Notes: a model not told the origin generated them from the letters alone. A stretch of DNA of 17,479 bases from SVQP01 sp045652835 (GCA_045652835.1 JAZOLE010000061.1:1-17479); one strand, 5' to 3'. Shown: positions 5,589 to 13,466, counted from the first letter of the stretch. Made by a program: numbers and translations.

Positions 5589-5714
5589 GTTCTTTTTTGA
5601 CGGAGTAGCCGCAAAAAAGAACCAAAAAACGGCGTTTAAGAGAGTTTCGCCCGTTGCGACGGGCGACTTGGGGCGCTGCCCCAAGAGCCCCGGTCGCTTT
5701 TTGCAAAAAGCGAC
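5589..5714 (-). repeat. Four-hairpin repeat element, copy B (inverted)
   Basis: Read on the minus strand, H1 is GTCGCTTTTT/AAAAAGCGAC (5714-5693), H2 CTTGGGGC-AGC-GCCCCAAG (5685-5667), H3 TCGCCCGT-CGCA-ACGGGCGA (5666-5647), H4 GTTCTTTTTT/AAAAAAGAAC (5622-5589). The loops AGC and CGCA equal those of copy A, while the stem bases differ in compensating pairs. Between the copies, 5549-5588 contains no gene. Confidence 0.85.
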
Positions 5715-5761
5715 GCAAAAACTCTCGAAATGGGTTGTTTGAGTGGTGGGTGCGCAAGACG

Positions 5762-5793
5762 AAAAACACCCCTGCCGCGTCGCGGCAGGGGTG
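5762..5793 (-). terminator. Terminator of the ABC-pepF operon
   Basis: A 12-base-pair stem, CACCCCTGCCGC (5767-5778)/GCGGCAGGGGTG (5782-5793), with loop GTC. Read on the minus strand it is followed by TTTTT (5766-5762). It starts 8 bases beyond the stop codon at 5801. The stem begins with the same CACCCC as the terminator at 5351-5381. Confidence 0.92.
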
Positions 5794-5800
5794 CTTTGAT

Positions 5801-6133
5801 TTAGCGATAGTATACGTAAAACACGATAATGGTTCTCTCCACGCCGCCGTGCTCTAAGTCGGGTGCGGTGATGACTACGCCATCCTTGGAAAGCAGCTCC
5901 CAAGCTTGCATATCATCAATCTTGCATCGGAAGATCACGTCCGCACTGGCAAATACCAAAAGCTCGTCATCGCGAATGTTTAATCCTCCGTTGCGTCCGA
6001 TCACCTCGTCTACACCGTTGCGCTTTTCGGTTACGTAACGGATATGGTGACCGCACATCTGCTCCGCCATTTGGCGACGAAAACGCTTGGAGTCAGGCTT
6101 TTTGGGCTTGAAAATTCTCTTGAAAAGTCCCAT
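5801..6133 (-). CDS. Conserved-looking hypothetical protein, 110 residues
   Basis: I do not recognise a named family. The N-terminus (1-22) is very basic (KRIFKPKKPDSKRFRRQ), then a soluble, beta-rich region of about 85 residues ends in TIIVFYVYYR. There is no signal peptide or clear membrane segment; two isolated cysteines (27, 70) do not form a motif. The start at 6133 lies three bases after the pepF stop. An AAGGAG lies inside the pepF end, about 15 bases upstream, farther than usual, so translation may depend on coupling to pepF. It is the last gene of the ABC ATPase-permease-pepF operon and is followed by a strong terminator. The basic tail suggests contact with nucleic acid, ribosome or membrane, but this is inference. 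Confidence 0.75.
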   Translation of the reverse strand: MGLFKRIFKPKKPDSKRFRRQMAEQMCGHHIRYVTEKRNGVDEVIGRNGGLNIRDDELLVFASADVIFRCKIDDMQAWELLSKDGVVITAPDLEHGGVERTIIVFYVYYR

Positions 6134-6136
6134 GTC

Positions 6137-7930
6137 TTACTTGGAAAGCTCCTTGTACTGCGCAATGGTAGCAGCAAAATCGTCAATGGCGTTCTTGATA
6201 ACCTGAGGATCGCGCATGTCAATGCCTGCAACCAAAAGGCTGTCCAGAGGAGATTTGGAGCCGCCGCACTTGAGGAAGTCAATGTACTGGCCAATGTATG
6301 CTTCGCCCTCGGTCTCAATGCGGTGTACAATGGTGGATGCTGCAGAGATGCAGGTTGCGTACTTGTATACGTAGAAGTTGGTGTAGAAGTGGGGGATTCT
6401 CATCCACTCGTTTGCAATCTCCTTGTCGCAAACCACGCCGGGGCCAAAGTACTTGCAAACAATGTCATAGTAGGTCTTGCAAAGCAGATCCTTGGTCAGC
6501 GTAGCGCCGCCCTCAACCATAGCGTGCGCGGTCTTTTCAAACTCTGCAAACATGGTCTGTCTGTACAGCGTGCCCTTGTAGGTCTCCATGATCTGATTGA
6601 GGATCGCCAGCTTTTCTTCCTTGCTGTCGCTCTCACGCAGCTTGCGGTGGCAGAACAGCAGCTCGTTTACGGTAGATGCAACCTCAGCTACGAAAATGGT
6701 GTAGCTGGAGTTCTGGGGCAGGTTGTACTTGCGGGAGAAATAGGAGTGCATGGAGTGACCGGACTCGTGTGCAAAGGTGGAAACGTTGTCCAGCGTGCCA
6801 ACAAAGTTGAGCAGCATGTAGGGCTGGGTGTCATAGCAGCCCGAGCTGTAAGCACCGCCGCGCTTGCCGCGAGAGGGGTAAACGTCTACCCAATTCTGCT
6901 CCTTGATACCCTTTTCCAGCGTGTCATGGTACTCGGAACCAAAGATCTCAACAGTCTTGAGCACCTCGTCGGTTGCTTCTTCAAAGGAGTATTCCTTCTC
7001 GCACTCTGCAATCAGGGGCGTGTAGATATCGTAAAGGTGCAGCTGGGAAACGCCCAGAGCCTTCTTCTTGATGGCATAGTAGTCAAACAGTACGTTCAGG
7101 TTCTCGCTAACGGTATTGATCAGGTTGTTGTAGATCTCGGGGGTAACCTCATCACGGAAAACGGATGCGGTCAGGCTGTCCTCGTAGCCGCGTACGCGAG
7201 CTACGGTGGTTCTTTCCTTAACGTATGCGTTGTACAGGGTTGCAAAGGTGTTGCCGTACTGGGTGTAGGTCTTGTACAGCGTGGTGAATGCTGCGCGGCG
7301 TACACGGCGCTCGGAGGACATCAGCTTGGTAACGTAGGTAGCGTCATTGAGCTGTACCATCTTGCCGTTCTCGTCCTTGATCTTGCCAAACTGCAGGTCT
7401 GCGTTTGCAAAGATGGAGCGAACGTTTGCAGCAGCGCCCATGCCGCTCTGCATATCAGCCATCAGCTTCTCGCACTCGTCCGAGAGCGTGTGGGGCTTTT
7501 CGCGCTGTGCCAGCCAAATGTCGCGCTCAAAATCGCGCAGAGCAGGGCACTCGTCCATCCATTCCTTGATGGTGTTCTCATCCAGGCGGATCAGCGAGGG
7601 GGTTACAAAGAAGGAAGCAACACCCAGCTTGTTGAACAGGTTGCGCATCTTGCCCATGAGTGCAAGGTAATGGTTATCGGTAGTATCTGCATCCGAGGAG
7701 AGGTGCGCGTACATGTAAAGCTTTTCCACTACGCGGATCATGGCTACCATATCGGTGAACATGGCAAGCAGACCCTCGGCGCTCTGGCTCATGGTGGTGG
7801 CATGTGCGGGGAAGGCTGCAATCATGTCGGCTGCCTTTTGGTAGTCCGCGTCAAAATCCTGCTCTGTTTTGTAGATGTTGGTCATGTCCCACTTATATTT
7901 TGCGGGAATTTCTGCTCTTACGTTTGTCAT
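6137..7930 (-). CDS. pepF: Oligoendopeptidase F (M3 metallopeptidase)
   Basis: A 597-residue protein, the usual PepF length. The zinc site is H388-E389-S-G-H392 in FAHESGHSMHS, with third ligand E416 in VAEVAST. The downstream substrate-binding region RIPHFYTNFYVYKY (511-524) contains the conserved His514 and tyrosines. N-terminal residues 1-200 form the helical lid domain (opening EIPAKYKWDMTNIY). It cuts short peptides (about 7-17 residues) in the cytosol and is involved in peptide recycling or processing of exported peptides. Start: AAGGAG lies 9 bases before the ATG at 7930. The permease stop lies 23 bases upstream, so the genes are co-transcribed. The neighbouring export-type ABC system may supply or share peptide substrates (inference). 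Confidence 0.97.
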   Translation of the reverse strand: MTNVRAEIPAKYKWDMTNIYKTEQDFDADYQKAADMIAAFPAHATTMSQSAEGLLAMFTDMVAMIRVVEKLYMYAHLSSDADTTDNHYLALMGKMRNLFNKLGVASFFVTPSLIRLDENTIKEWMDECPALRDFERDIWLAQREKPHTLSDECEKLMADMQSGMGAAANVRSIFANADLQFGKIKDENGKMVQLNDATYVTKLMSSERRVRRAAFTTLYKTYTQYGNTFATLYNAYVKERTTVARVRGYEDSLTASVFRDEVTPEIYNNLINTVSENLNVLFDYYAIKKKALGVSQLHLYDIYTPLIAECEKEYSFEEATDEVLKTVEIFGSEYHDTLEKGIKEQNWVDVYPSRGKRGGAYSSGCYDTQPYMLLNFVGTLDNVSTFAHESGHSMHSYFSRKYNLPQNSSYTIFVAEVASTVNELLFCHRKLRESDSKEEKLAILNQIMETYKGTLYRQTMFAEFEKTAHAMVEGGATLTKDLLCKTYYDIVCKYFGPGVVCDKEIANEWMRIPHFYTNFYVYKYATCISAASTIVHRIETEGEAYIGQYIDFLKCGGSKSPLDSLLVAGIDMRDPQVIKNAIDDFAATIAQYKELSK

Positions 7931-7953
7931 TTTTTATGTCTCCTTATCAAAAA

Positions 7954-10900
7954 TTATTCAACGGATTTCAGGGATTCCGCCATATCGATGTGATCGATGC
8001 GCGGACGCAGCGCAAGGCCTACCAGCACGGCAAACAGAATGGTCAGCACAAAGGAATACAGGTAGCTTTGCCACGAGATGATAACGGGGAAGGTGATCGA
8101 TTCCAGTACGATCTTGGACATCACAAAGCGATGCAGCAGCACGCCGACGGGCATGCCTACGAGAGCACCCACGACCGAGAGCACATAGTTTTCGGTCATG
8201 ACGTATCGTCTGGTTTCACCGCGGTAAAGACCGATGACGCGCAGCGTGGCGATCTCGCGGATTCTTTCTGTGATGTTGATATTGGTCAGATTGAACAGTA
8301 CTATATAGGCAAGTGCGCCTGCACAGATGATGATGGTCACGATCACGTAATTCATGCTTGTCATCATGTTGGTGATCATGTCTCTCTGGGCGGCAATTTC
8401 TTCAACGTACGATACTGCCTCGTCCGAGCGCAGTATTGCTGCCGTCGTGCCGATTTCGGAGCCTTCCGGGGCACGCAACAGCGCTGTGCGAAGCTCGGGG
8501 AGCTTACCGGTTGCGTCCTGATAGGTTTGTGTGCCGATATATACGACGTTGCCGATATAGTTATCCACAATGTCGCTGATCACAACAGAGATTTCTCCGG
8601 CGTCCGAGCCAAGCGTCAGCGCATCACCCTGCTGCACCTTCAGCAGCTCGGCAAGGCGCGTGTTGATCACTGCCTGTCCCGCTTGGGGGAATGCAACGGC
8701 TTGACCGTCGCGCAAAAGATTGATAAAGCCGTCCGTCGAGTCGGAAACGTGCAGCGTTGCCTTGTGGCTGCCATGCTCACTTGTAATATCCTGCTCGGAT
8801 TGATGCATGGTCATCATATCGCCCAAGTGCTCGCTGCAGCGCTCGGTAAATGCTGCAAGCGTGTCTGCGTCTTGCGGCTCGTCAAAGGTCAGCTCGTAAT
8901 CGTATTGATAGATCTCATCGCATTGATAGGATGCAAGCGGCTTGATCGAATCTGCAAGGCCAAAGCCCGCAATCAGCAGCGCGGTGCTGCCGCTGATGCC
9001 GAGAATCATGACCAAAAGACGCTTTTTGTATCGCCAGATGTTACGCAAGGCAACCTTGGTCAGAAAGGGGAGCGGTTTCCAGAAAAAGGGGATGCGTTCA
9101 AAGAATACGCGCTTGCCCGTTGCCATGACTTTGGGACGCATGAGCCGAGCAGGCATTTCTCCTGCAGAGGAAAGCACGCAAAGCAGCGCAGTTCCCATGC
9201 AGCAGGCGAGTGCAACTATGATGCAGCACACCATTAAAACGGGATTGAATACGTAAACCAAAGAGTCTGTAAAGTCATACATCAGTACGTAAGCCATCCA
9301 AAGCATGCGCGGCATGGCAAAGGTGCCAAGGAAGAATCCGAGCACAGAGCCGATCAGCGAGGCGGAGCCTGCGTAGATCAGGTATTTTGCCGTGAGTGCG
9401 CACTTTCCGTAGCCAAGTGCCTTGAGTGTGCCAAGCGAGGTGCGCTCATCCTCAACCATACGGGTCATGACGGTGGAGCAGACCAGCGCTGCAACCAGCA
9501 CGAAGAATACGGGGAAAACCACAACCACACCGGATACGATGGTGGAGTCGGTCTCCATGCTGACGTATCCAACGTTTTGTTCGCGCGTCAGCACGTAGGT
9601 TTGCGGAGAGGTCAGCGCCTCCATATCCTCGGGCAGATTAAGCAGATCCAGCGCATCCTGCAGCTGCTTTTCTGCGTTTTTGAATTCTTTGTTAGCCTTA
9701 ACGCGTTCCGCGCCAAGCTGTTTTTCTGCAATGGTCAGGTCGGATTCGGCATTGGTGATCTCCAGCTTTTGCATGGTGATCAAGCCTTTTGCCGCTAAGT
9801 CAAGGTTGTCAAAGGCCTTTTGTGCGGTGTCGCGAACGTCCTGCGCCTTGGTGCGCAGATCGTGGTAGGTACTCATAGTGGCAAGCAGCAGGGCATATTC
9901 GCTTGTGATCTGCTGCGTTTTGAGTTCCACGCGCGCAAGCAACAGGGGGTATTGCTCGTTTTTGGGCTGTTCTTTGATCAATCTCAGCAGATTGACGCGC
10001 GCCTCTTCCAGCTGAGCCAGCGCATCGGTTACTTCCAAGTATTTGTCGTAATCCACCATGTTGGCAATCGCGTCGGCGCGTGCCATCAGCGCATCCGCCT
10101 CAGCCAAGGCGGCATTGAGATCAACGGTTGCCTTTGCCAGTGCGATCTCGATTTTTTTCTCGGTTTCGGCAAGCTCAATTTTTCCTGCTTCAAGCTGCAC
10201 GCGTCCGTCGGCAATCTGCTTTTCAGCCTCGGCAAATTTCTTTTCAGCTTCAGCCCGTGCCTTGGAAAGGTCAATTTTTCCTTGCTCATAGGCGGCAACG
10301 CCCTTAGCGATCTCGGCATGTGCCTGCTCGATGATGGAAATGCCGCGCTGTGTGGCAAGCTCTGTCAGCTTGTCCGAAACGGAGTCCTTGAGCGCCTTGA
10401 CCGCGTCGCGGTATTGCGCGGAATAAATATAGCCCTCGATGTCTGCATCCAAATGCACGGCGGTGAAATACTCTGCCGAAAAGCCCTCGCGCGGGATATA
10501 GCAGAATGCTGTGACCGATCCGCTGCCAAGTGTGGTGCTGCCTCTTTGATAGTTGAGGTATTCAACCGAGTGACCAATGCCCACCACGGTGTATTCCTCG
10601 TAAGCAAACACCTCTGCGTCAGCGTCTTTGAGTCGGATCTTGCTGCCAATGTCATCCTCGGAATACCGTGCGCTGTCGGCAAGGCACTCATCGGGCGCCT
10701 CGGGCATGCGTCCCGCAATCAGCTCGGGTAAGCCGATATACTCGGGAATACTCATAAAGCGCAGGATCTGCTCCGCATTTCCTTGGCAAATGGCGTCTGC
10801 TGTAGTTACGCCCTCTGCGCGTTTGATGCCGTCCAGCTTTTCCAGCTCCTTGACGTCCTGCTCATAAAGTCCCAAGGTAGATGACACCGAGAAGTCATAC

Positions 10901-11070
10901 AGGTTATATTCATTTATATAGCTGTTGGTGGTGTCGAGCATGGCGTCCTCGATCACGAACAGACCTGCGTAAAAGCCTACGCCCAGCGCTACGATGGCAA
11001 GAATTGCCACGTATCTGCCCGGGTGGGTCTTGATCTCGCGCCACGCCGCCCTTCCAAAGGGGAATTTCAT
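7954..11070 (-). CDS. Large FtsX-type ABC transporter permease with internal coiled coil
   Basis: A 1038-residue membrane protein. Residues 1-20 are basic and cytoplasmic, followed by a membrane segment (about 21-40). Residues 41-245 form a first extracellular domain, and 250-475 are a long Ala/Glu/Lys-rich coiled coil (repeated AEAEK, AETEK, NAEKQL). The first FtsX unit has membrane segments near 512-536, 563-590 and 608-633. A second membrane segment group starts near 683-705, followed by an extracellular domain (715-900) and the closing FtsX unit (908-930, 960-985, 1003-1022). This duplicated layout fits the MacB/LolCE-like superfamily, whose members transmit ATPase motion to extracytoplasmic substrates rather than forming a classical channel. 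Substrate unknown. Start ATG at 11070 with GGAGG 4-5 bases upstream; partner ATPase 28 bases upstream. Confidence 0.93.
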   Translation of the reverse strand: MKFPFGRAAWREIKTHPGRYVAILAIVALGVGFYAGLFVIEDAMLDTTNSYINEYNLYDFSVSSTLGLYEQDVKELEKLDGIKRAEGVTTADAICQGNAEQILRFMSIPEYIGLPELIAGRMPEAPDECLADSARYSEDDIGSKIRLKDADAEVFAYEEYTVVGIGHSVEYLNYQRGSTTLGSGSVTAFCYIPREGFSAEYFTAVHLDADIEGYIYSAQYRDAVKALKDSVSDKLTELATQRGISIIEQAHAEIAKGVAAYEQGKIDLSKARAEAEKKFAEAEKQIADGRVQLEAGKIELAETEKKIEIALAKATVDLNAALAEADALMARADAIANMVDYDKYLEVTDALAQLEEARVNLLRLIKEQPKNEQYPLLLARVELKTQQITSEYALLLATMSTYHDLRTKAQDVRDTAQKAFDNLDLAAKGLITMQKLEITNAESDLTIAEKQLGAERVKANKEFKNAEKQLQDALDLLNLPEDMEALTSPQTYVLTREQNVGYVSMETDSTIVSGVVVVFPVFFVLVAALVCSTVMTRMVEDERTSLGTLKALGYGKCALTAKYLIYAGSASLIGSVLGFFLGTFAMPRMLWMAYVLMYDFTDSLVYVFNPVLMVCCIIVALACCMGTALLCVLSSAGEMPARLMRPKVMATGKRVFFERIPFFWKPLPFLTKVALRNIWRYKKRLLVMILGISGSTALLIAGFGLADSIKPLASYQCDEIYQYDYELTFDEPQDADTLAAFTERCSEHLGDMMTMHQSEQDITSEHGSHKATLHVSDSTDGFINLLRDGQAVAFPQAGQAVINTRLAELLKVQQGDALTLGSDAGEISVVISDIVDNYIGNVVYIGTQTYQDATGKLPELRTALLRAPEGSEIGTTAAILRSDEAVSYVEEIAAQRDMITNMMTSMNYVIVTIIICAGALAYIVLFNLTNINITERIREIATLRVIGLYRGETRRYVMTENYVLSVVGALVGMPVGVLLHRFVMSKIVLESITFPVIISWQSYLYSFVLTILFAVLVGLALRPRIDHIDMAESLKSVE

Positions 11071-11098
11071 AAGACCTCCAAAAAATTAAAGCAATGTT

Positions 11099-11800
11099 TT
11101 ACCACTCGATCTGCTCAATCGGAGTGGGGGTGGGATTGCACTCGCAGCTGACAACAGAGCCGTTTTTGACGCGGATGACGCGGTCTGCCATGGGGCAGAG
11201 TGCCTGGTTGTGCGTGATGATGACCACGGTGGTGCCGCGCTCACGGCAGCTGCGCTGCAAAAGCGAGAGAATGGTTTTGCCTGTTTCATAGTCCAAAGCA
11301 CCCGTGGGCTCGTCGCAAAGCAGCAGCCCGGGATTCTTGACCAATGCGCGCGCAATGGCAACTCTCTGTTGTTCACCGCCCGAGAGCTGGGAGGGGAAGT
11401 TGGAAAGGCGATCGCCAAGACCCACCTCGCGCAAAACCTCGGCGGGGGAGAGCGAGTCTTTTTCTAAGCGCGCTGCCATTTCCACGTTTTCCAGAGCAGT
11501 CAGATTGCCGATCAGATTATAGAACTGGAACACAAAGCCAACCTCGCGGCGGCGGTATTGTGAGAGCTGCTTGACAGAGAACGAGCCAACCTCGCGACCG
11601 TCAAAGCGCACGTTTCCGCTGCTCAGCGTATCCATGCCGCCCAGAATGTTGAGCAGCGTGGTCTTGCCTGCGCCGCTCTCGCCCACGATCACGCAGATTT
11701 CACCTGCCTCGATCTCAAAGGACGCATCGCGCAACGCGGCAATCTCAACCTGTCCCGTGCGGTATATTTTATTAACCTTGTCAAATTCAATGAATGCCAT
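11099..11800 (-). CDS. ABC transporter ATP-binding protein (MacB/LolD type)
   Basis: A 233-residue nucleotide-binding protein with a complete motif set: Walker A GESGAGKT (40-47), Q-loop Q92, signature LSGGEQQR (139-146), Walker B LLLCDEP with catalytic E164, D-loop ALD, and H-loop H197 in THN. It belongs to the family that powers FtsX-type permeases, and the permease gene follows directly. Start: ATG at 11800 has GAGGT 4 bases upstream. An in-frame TTG at 11818 would extend the protein by 6 residues but has no ribosome site, and would include the SD in the coding region. The last 15 residues (CNPTPTPIEQIEW) are a short tail outside the fold. First gene of a four-gene operon with its own promoter at 11851-11879. 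Confidence 0.96.
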   Translation of the reverse strand: MAFIEFDKVNKIYRTGQVEIAALRDASFEIEAGEICVIVGESGAGKTTLLNILGGMDTLSSGNVRFDGREVGSFSVKQLSQYRRREVGFVFQFYNLIGNLTALENVEMAARLEKDSLSPAEVLREVGLGDRLSNFPSQLSGGEQQRVAIARALVKNPGLLLCDEPTGALDYETGKTILSLLQRSCRERGTTVVIITHNQALCPMADRVIRVKNGSVVSCECNPTPTPIEQIEW

Positions 11801-11850
11801 ACATACCTCGATTTGCAAACAATTCGCATAATACTATTTTATCATTATAC

Positions 11851-11879
11851 ATTATATAGCATATCCCGCGATTTGTAAA
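11851..11879 (-). promoter_or_regulatory. Promoter of the ABC-pepF operon
   Basis: Minus strand: TTTACA (11879-11874), 17-base spacer, TATAAT (11856-11851), about 50 bases upstream of the ATPase start. It diverges from the promoter at 11949. Confidence 0.87.
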
Positions 11880-11897
11880 GGGTTATGCGCCATAATT

Positions 11898-11938
11898 CAC
11901 CTTACATTCACAAAAAGTATAGAATGCAAGGTGTTTTT
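11898..11938 (+). terminator. Terminator-like hairpin between two divergent promoters
   Basis: CACCTTACATTC (11898-11909) pairs with GAATGCAAGGTG (11922-11933), one mismatch, followed by TTTTT (11934-11938). No plus-strand gene lies just upstream, so its client is unclear: a short plus-strand transcript, an insulator, or a protein-binding inverted repeat. Confidence 0.55.
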
Positions 11939-11948
11939 GGCGATATTC

Positions 11949-11977
11949 TTGACAAATCTCACCAAATGCGATATAAT
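11949..11977 (+). promoter_or_regulatory. Consensus promoter of the 387-residue protein gene
   Basis: TTGACA (11949-11954), 17-base spacer, TATAAT (11972-11977). Transcription would start near 11984. This rules out the upstream in-frame ATG at 11931 as the start codon. Confidence 0.92.
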
Positions 11978-12008
11978 GAAGACAATTCCCCACGAAAGGA
12001 GTAATAAT

Positions 12009-13172
12009 ATGAGATTTGAGCAGACCAATACTTTTAACAGATACACGCTGACATACAGCGCAGACGCTGCCGTGAAGGGCACGCTGACCTATTATTTGGA
12101 TGATGTCCCTTACTCGGAGGACTTTTTTCTGGAAGCAGGGGAGAACAAGACCTTCCGCTGTCTGATTGACGGCTATCTTGCCGGCAAGGTGGCAAAAGCC
12201 CCCGTGGACGTGCAGGTGGACTTTATCAAGGGCGGTTCGCACATCAAGCTGCACGCGCTGCGCACCGATACCATTCCCGTTTATGCGGGTGAGACCTATT
12301 ATATGGAAAATGCGCTGTACCGTGTGGGTATTGAGCTTGCATGGGGCGGCGGACTTTCTTGCTTTGAGGACAAGAATGCCCCCGAGGGACTTGGCAACCT
12401 GCTCAACAATTTTGATACGGGCAGACTTGTGCAGCAGTCTTATTACGGCACGGGTGAGCCTCCTTTTGTGTGCGGTGAATTTATGGGCAACCGTTGGAAC
12501 TATAATCCCGTACAGGGCGGTGACCGTACCAACGCCAAGAGTAAGCTGGTGGATCTGGAGATCAAGGAGGACAGCGTGTACGTCAAGTGCCGTCCGCGCG
12601 ATTGGGGACACGAGGCATGGTATACGCCCTCTTATATGGAAAATACCTACGCGTTTGACGGTGACGTGGTGCGCGTAGATAACCGCTTTGTGGATTTCTC
12701 GGGGTGGGAGCATCCCATGGCAGGGCAGGAGGTGCCTGCGTTCTATACCATCAGCTATCTGGGCAATTTCTGGTTCTATGATAAGGAAAAGCCTTGGACG
12801 GGTGATGAACTTTCTGTGCGCCGTGACCTGATCTTCTGGCCCGAGGATTGGCCGCGCCACCGTTTCCCCCTGCCCAAGGGTGATACCGAAACATGGTGTG
12901 CATGGACAGACGATAACGATTGGGGCATCGGTCTTTACGTGCCCGGTGTCAATATGCTGATTGGCGGCAGACACATGTATAACGGCACCAAGGAGCCGTA
13001 CCATGCCGCAACCAACTACGTAGCGCCCATTAAGGCGATCAAGCTGCAAAGCTTTGTGCCCGTGGAGTACAGCTATCTGATCTACTCGGGCAACCTTTCG
13101 GATATCCGCGCAAAGTTTACCGAAAAGAAGGACTTCTGCACCAACGAGAGCTTTGAGAACTACGGAAAGTGA
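12009..13172 (+). CDS. Unrecognised 387-residue protein, possibly carbohydrate-active
   Basis: I cannot assign a named family. The protein is rich in Trp, Tyr, Gly and Asp, with alternating short hydrophobic strands typical of beta-sandwich carbohydrate-binding or lyase/hydrolase folds. Residues 1-90 look like a small beta domain. The core has conserved-looking blocks: ELAWGGGLSCFED (109-121), NNFDTGRLVQQSYYG (133-147), NRWNYNPVQGGD (161-172), RDWGHEAWY (197-205), GQEVPAFY (239-246) and WCAWTDDNDWGIGLY (296-310). There is no signal peptide, so it should act in the cytosol. Start: ATG at 12009 has AAAGGAG 8-9 bases upstream; the ATG at 11931 lies before the transcription start. The strong promoter suggests good expression. 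A further ORF continues in the same frame nine bases after the TGA stop. Confidence 0.8.
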   Translation: MRFEQTNTFNRYTLTYSADAAVKGTLTYYLDDVPYSEDFFLEAGENKTFRCLIDGYLAGKVAKAPVDVQVDFIKGGSHIKLHALRTDTIPVYAGETYYMENALYRVGIELAWGGGLSCFEDKNAPEGLGNLLNNFDTGRLVQQSYYGTGEPPFVCGEFMGNRWNYNPVQGGDRTNAKSKLVDLEIKEDSVYVKCRPRDWGHEAWYTPSYMENTYAFDGDVVRVDNRFVDFSGWEHPMAGQEVPAFYTISYLGNFWFYDKEKPWTGDELSVRRDLIFWPEDWPRHRFPLPKGDTETWCAWTDDNDWGIGLYVPGVNMLIGGRHMYNGTKEPYHAATNYVAPIKAIKLQSFVPVEYSYLIYSGNLSDIRAKFTEKKDFCTNESFENYGK

Positions 13173-13181
13173 GTCGCGTGC

Positions 13182-13466
13182 GTGTATAATTATTGCAAAT
13201 TGAGAAAAAAGAGCCGCATCAAGCAGCATTGGACGGTGATTGAGGACGAGGTGGCGCACGAGATCGAATACGCGTGCAGACCCATTTCGGGCAAGATCGC
13301 TGTGACGATTGACGGTGAGACCTTTGGGCTGTCAAGCAAGTTCCTGTTTTTCGGACTTGCACGCCGCGAGGCGTTCCGCATAGGCGACACGCAAGCGCTT
13401 TTGGTGGTCGGCAAAAACGGCAAGGCACAGGTGTTGATCAAGGGCAAGCCTGTTGAAGAGAATTGA
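13182..13466 (+). CDS. Small hypothetical protein (94 residues) with GTG start
   Basis: No family recognised. It begins with a basic stretch (KLRKKSRIKQ) followed by a beta-rich region (KIAVTIDGETF, EAFRIGDTQALLVVGK, AQVLIKGKPV), as in small barrel folds. The frame is open from the TGA of the previous gene (13170-13172) onward; the first possible start is GTG at 13182, with only a weak upstream purine run (GGAAAGTGAG, 13164-13173). TTG at 13200 is an alternative. Composition and codon use match the neighbours, supporting a real gene. It is in the same frame as the gene before it, which leaves read-through as an alternative. It is followed by palindromic repeats. Confidence 0.6.
   Translation: MYNYCKLRKKSRIKQHWTVIEDEVAHEIEYACRPISGKIAVTIDGETFGLSSKFLFFGLARREAFRIGDTQALLVVGKNGKAQVLIKGKPVEEN

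Noticed and set aside
5382..5800. Short open frames on both strands in the repeat block (for example 5365-5580, 5577-5903)
   Set aside because: They run through GC-rich hairpins that are conserved as structure between copies, not as codons; no ribosome site.
6044..7993. Long plus-strand open frame (649 codons) opposite pepF
   Set aside because: The minus strand encodes PepF with an intact zinc site and family length. The plus frame has no recognisable motif or ribosome site and reflects codon bias of the real gene.
7804..10731. Plus-strand open frames (7804-9237, 9820-10731) opposite the ABC permease
   Set aside because: They are mirror images of the biased permease codons, lack ribosome sites and resemble no protein family.
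11883..13259. Minus-strand frame of 458 codons opposite the 387-residue protein
   Set aside because: It would cover the plus-strand promoter and two plus genes; no ribosome site and no family resemblance. The plus frame has a perfect promoter and SD.
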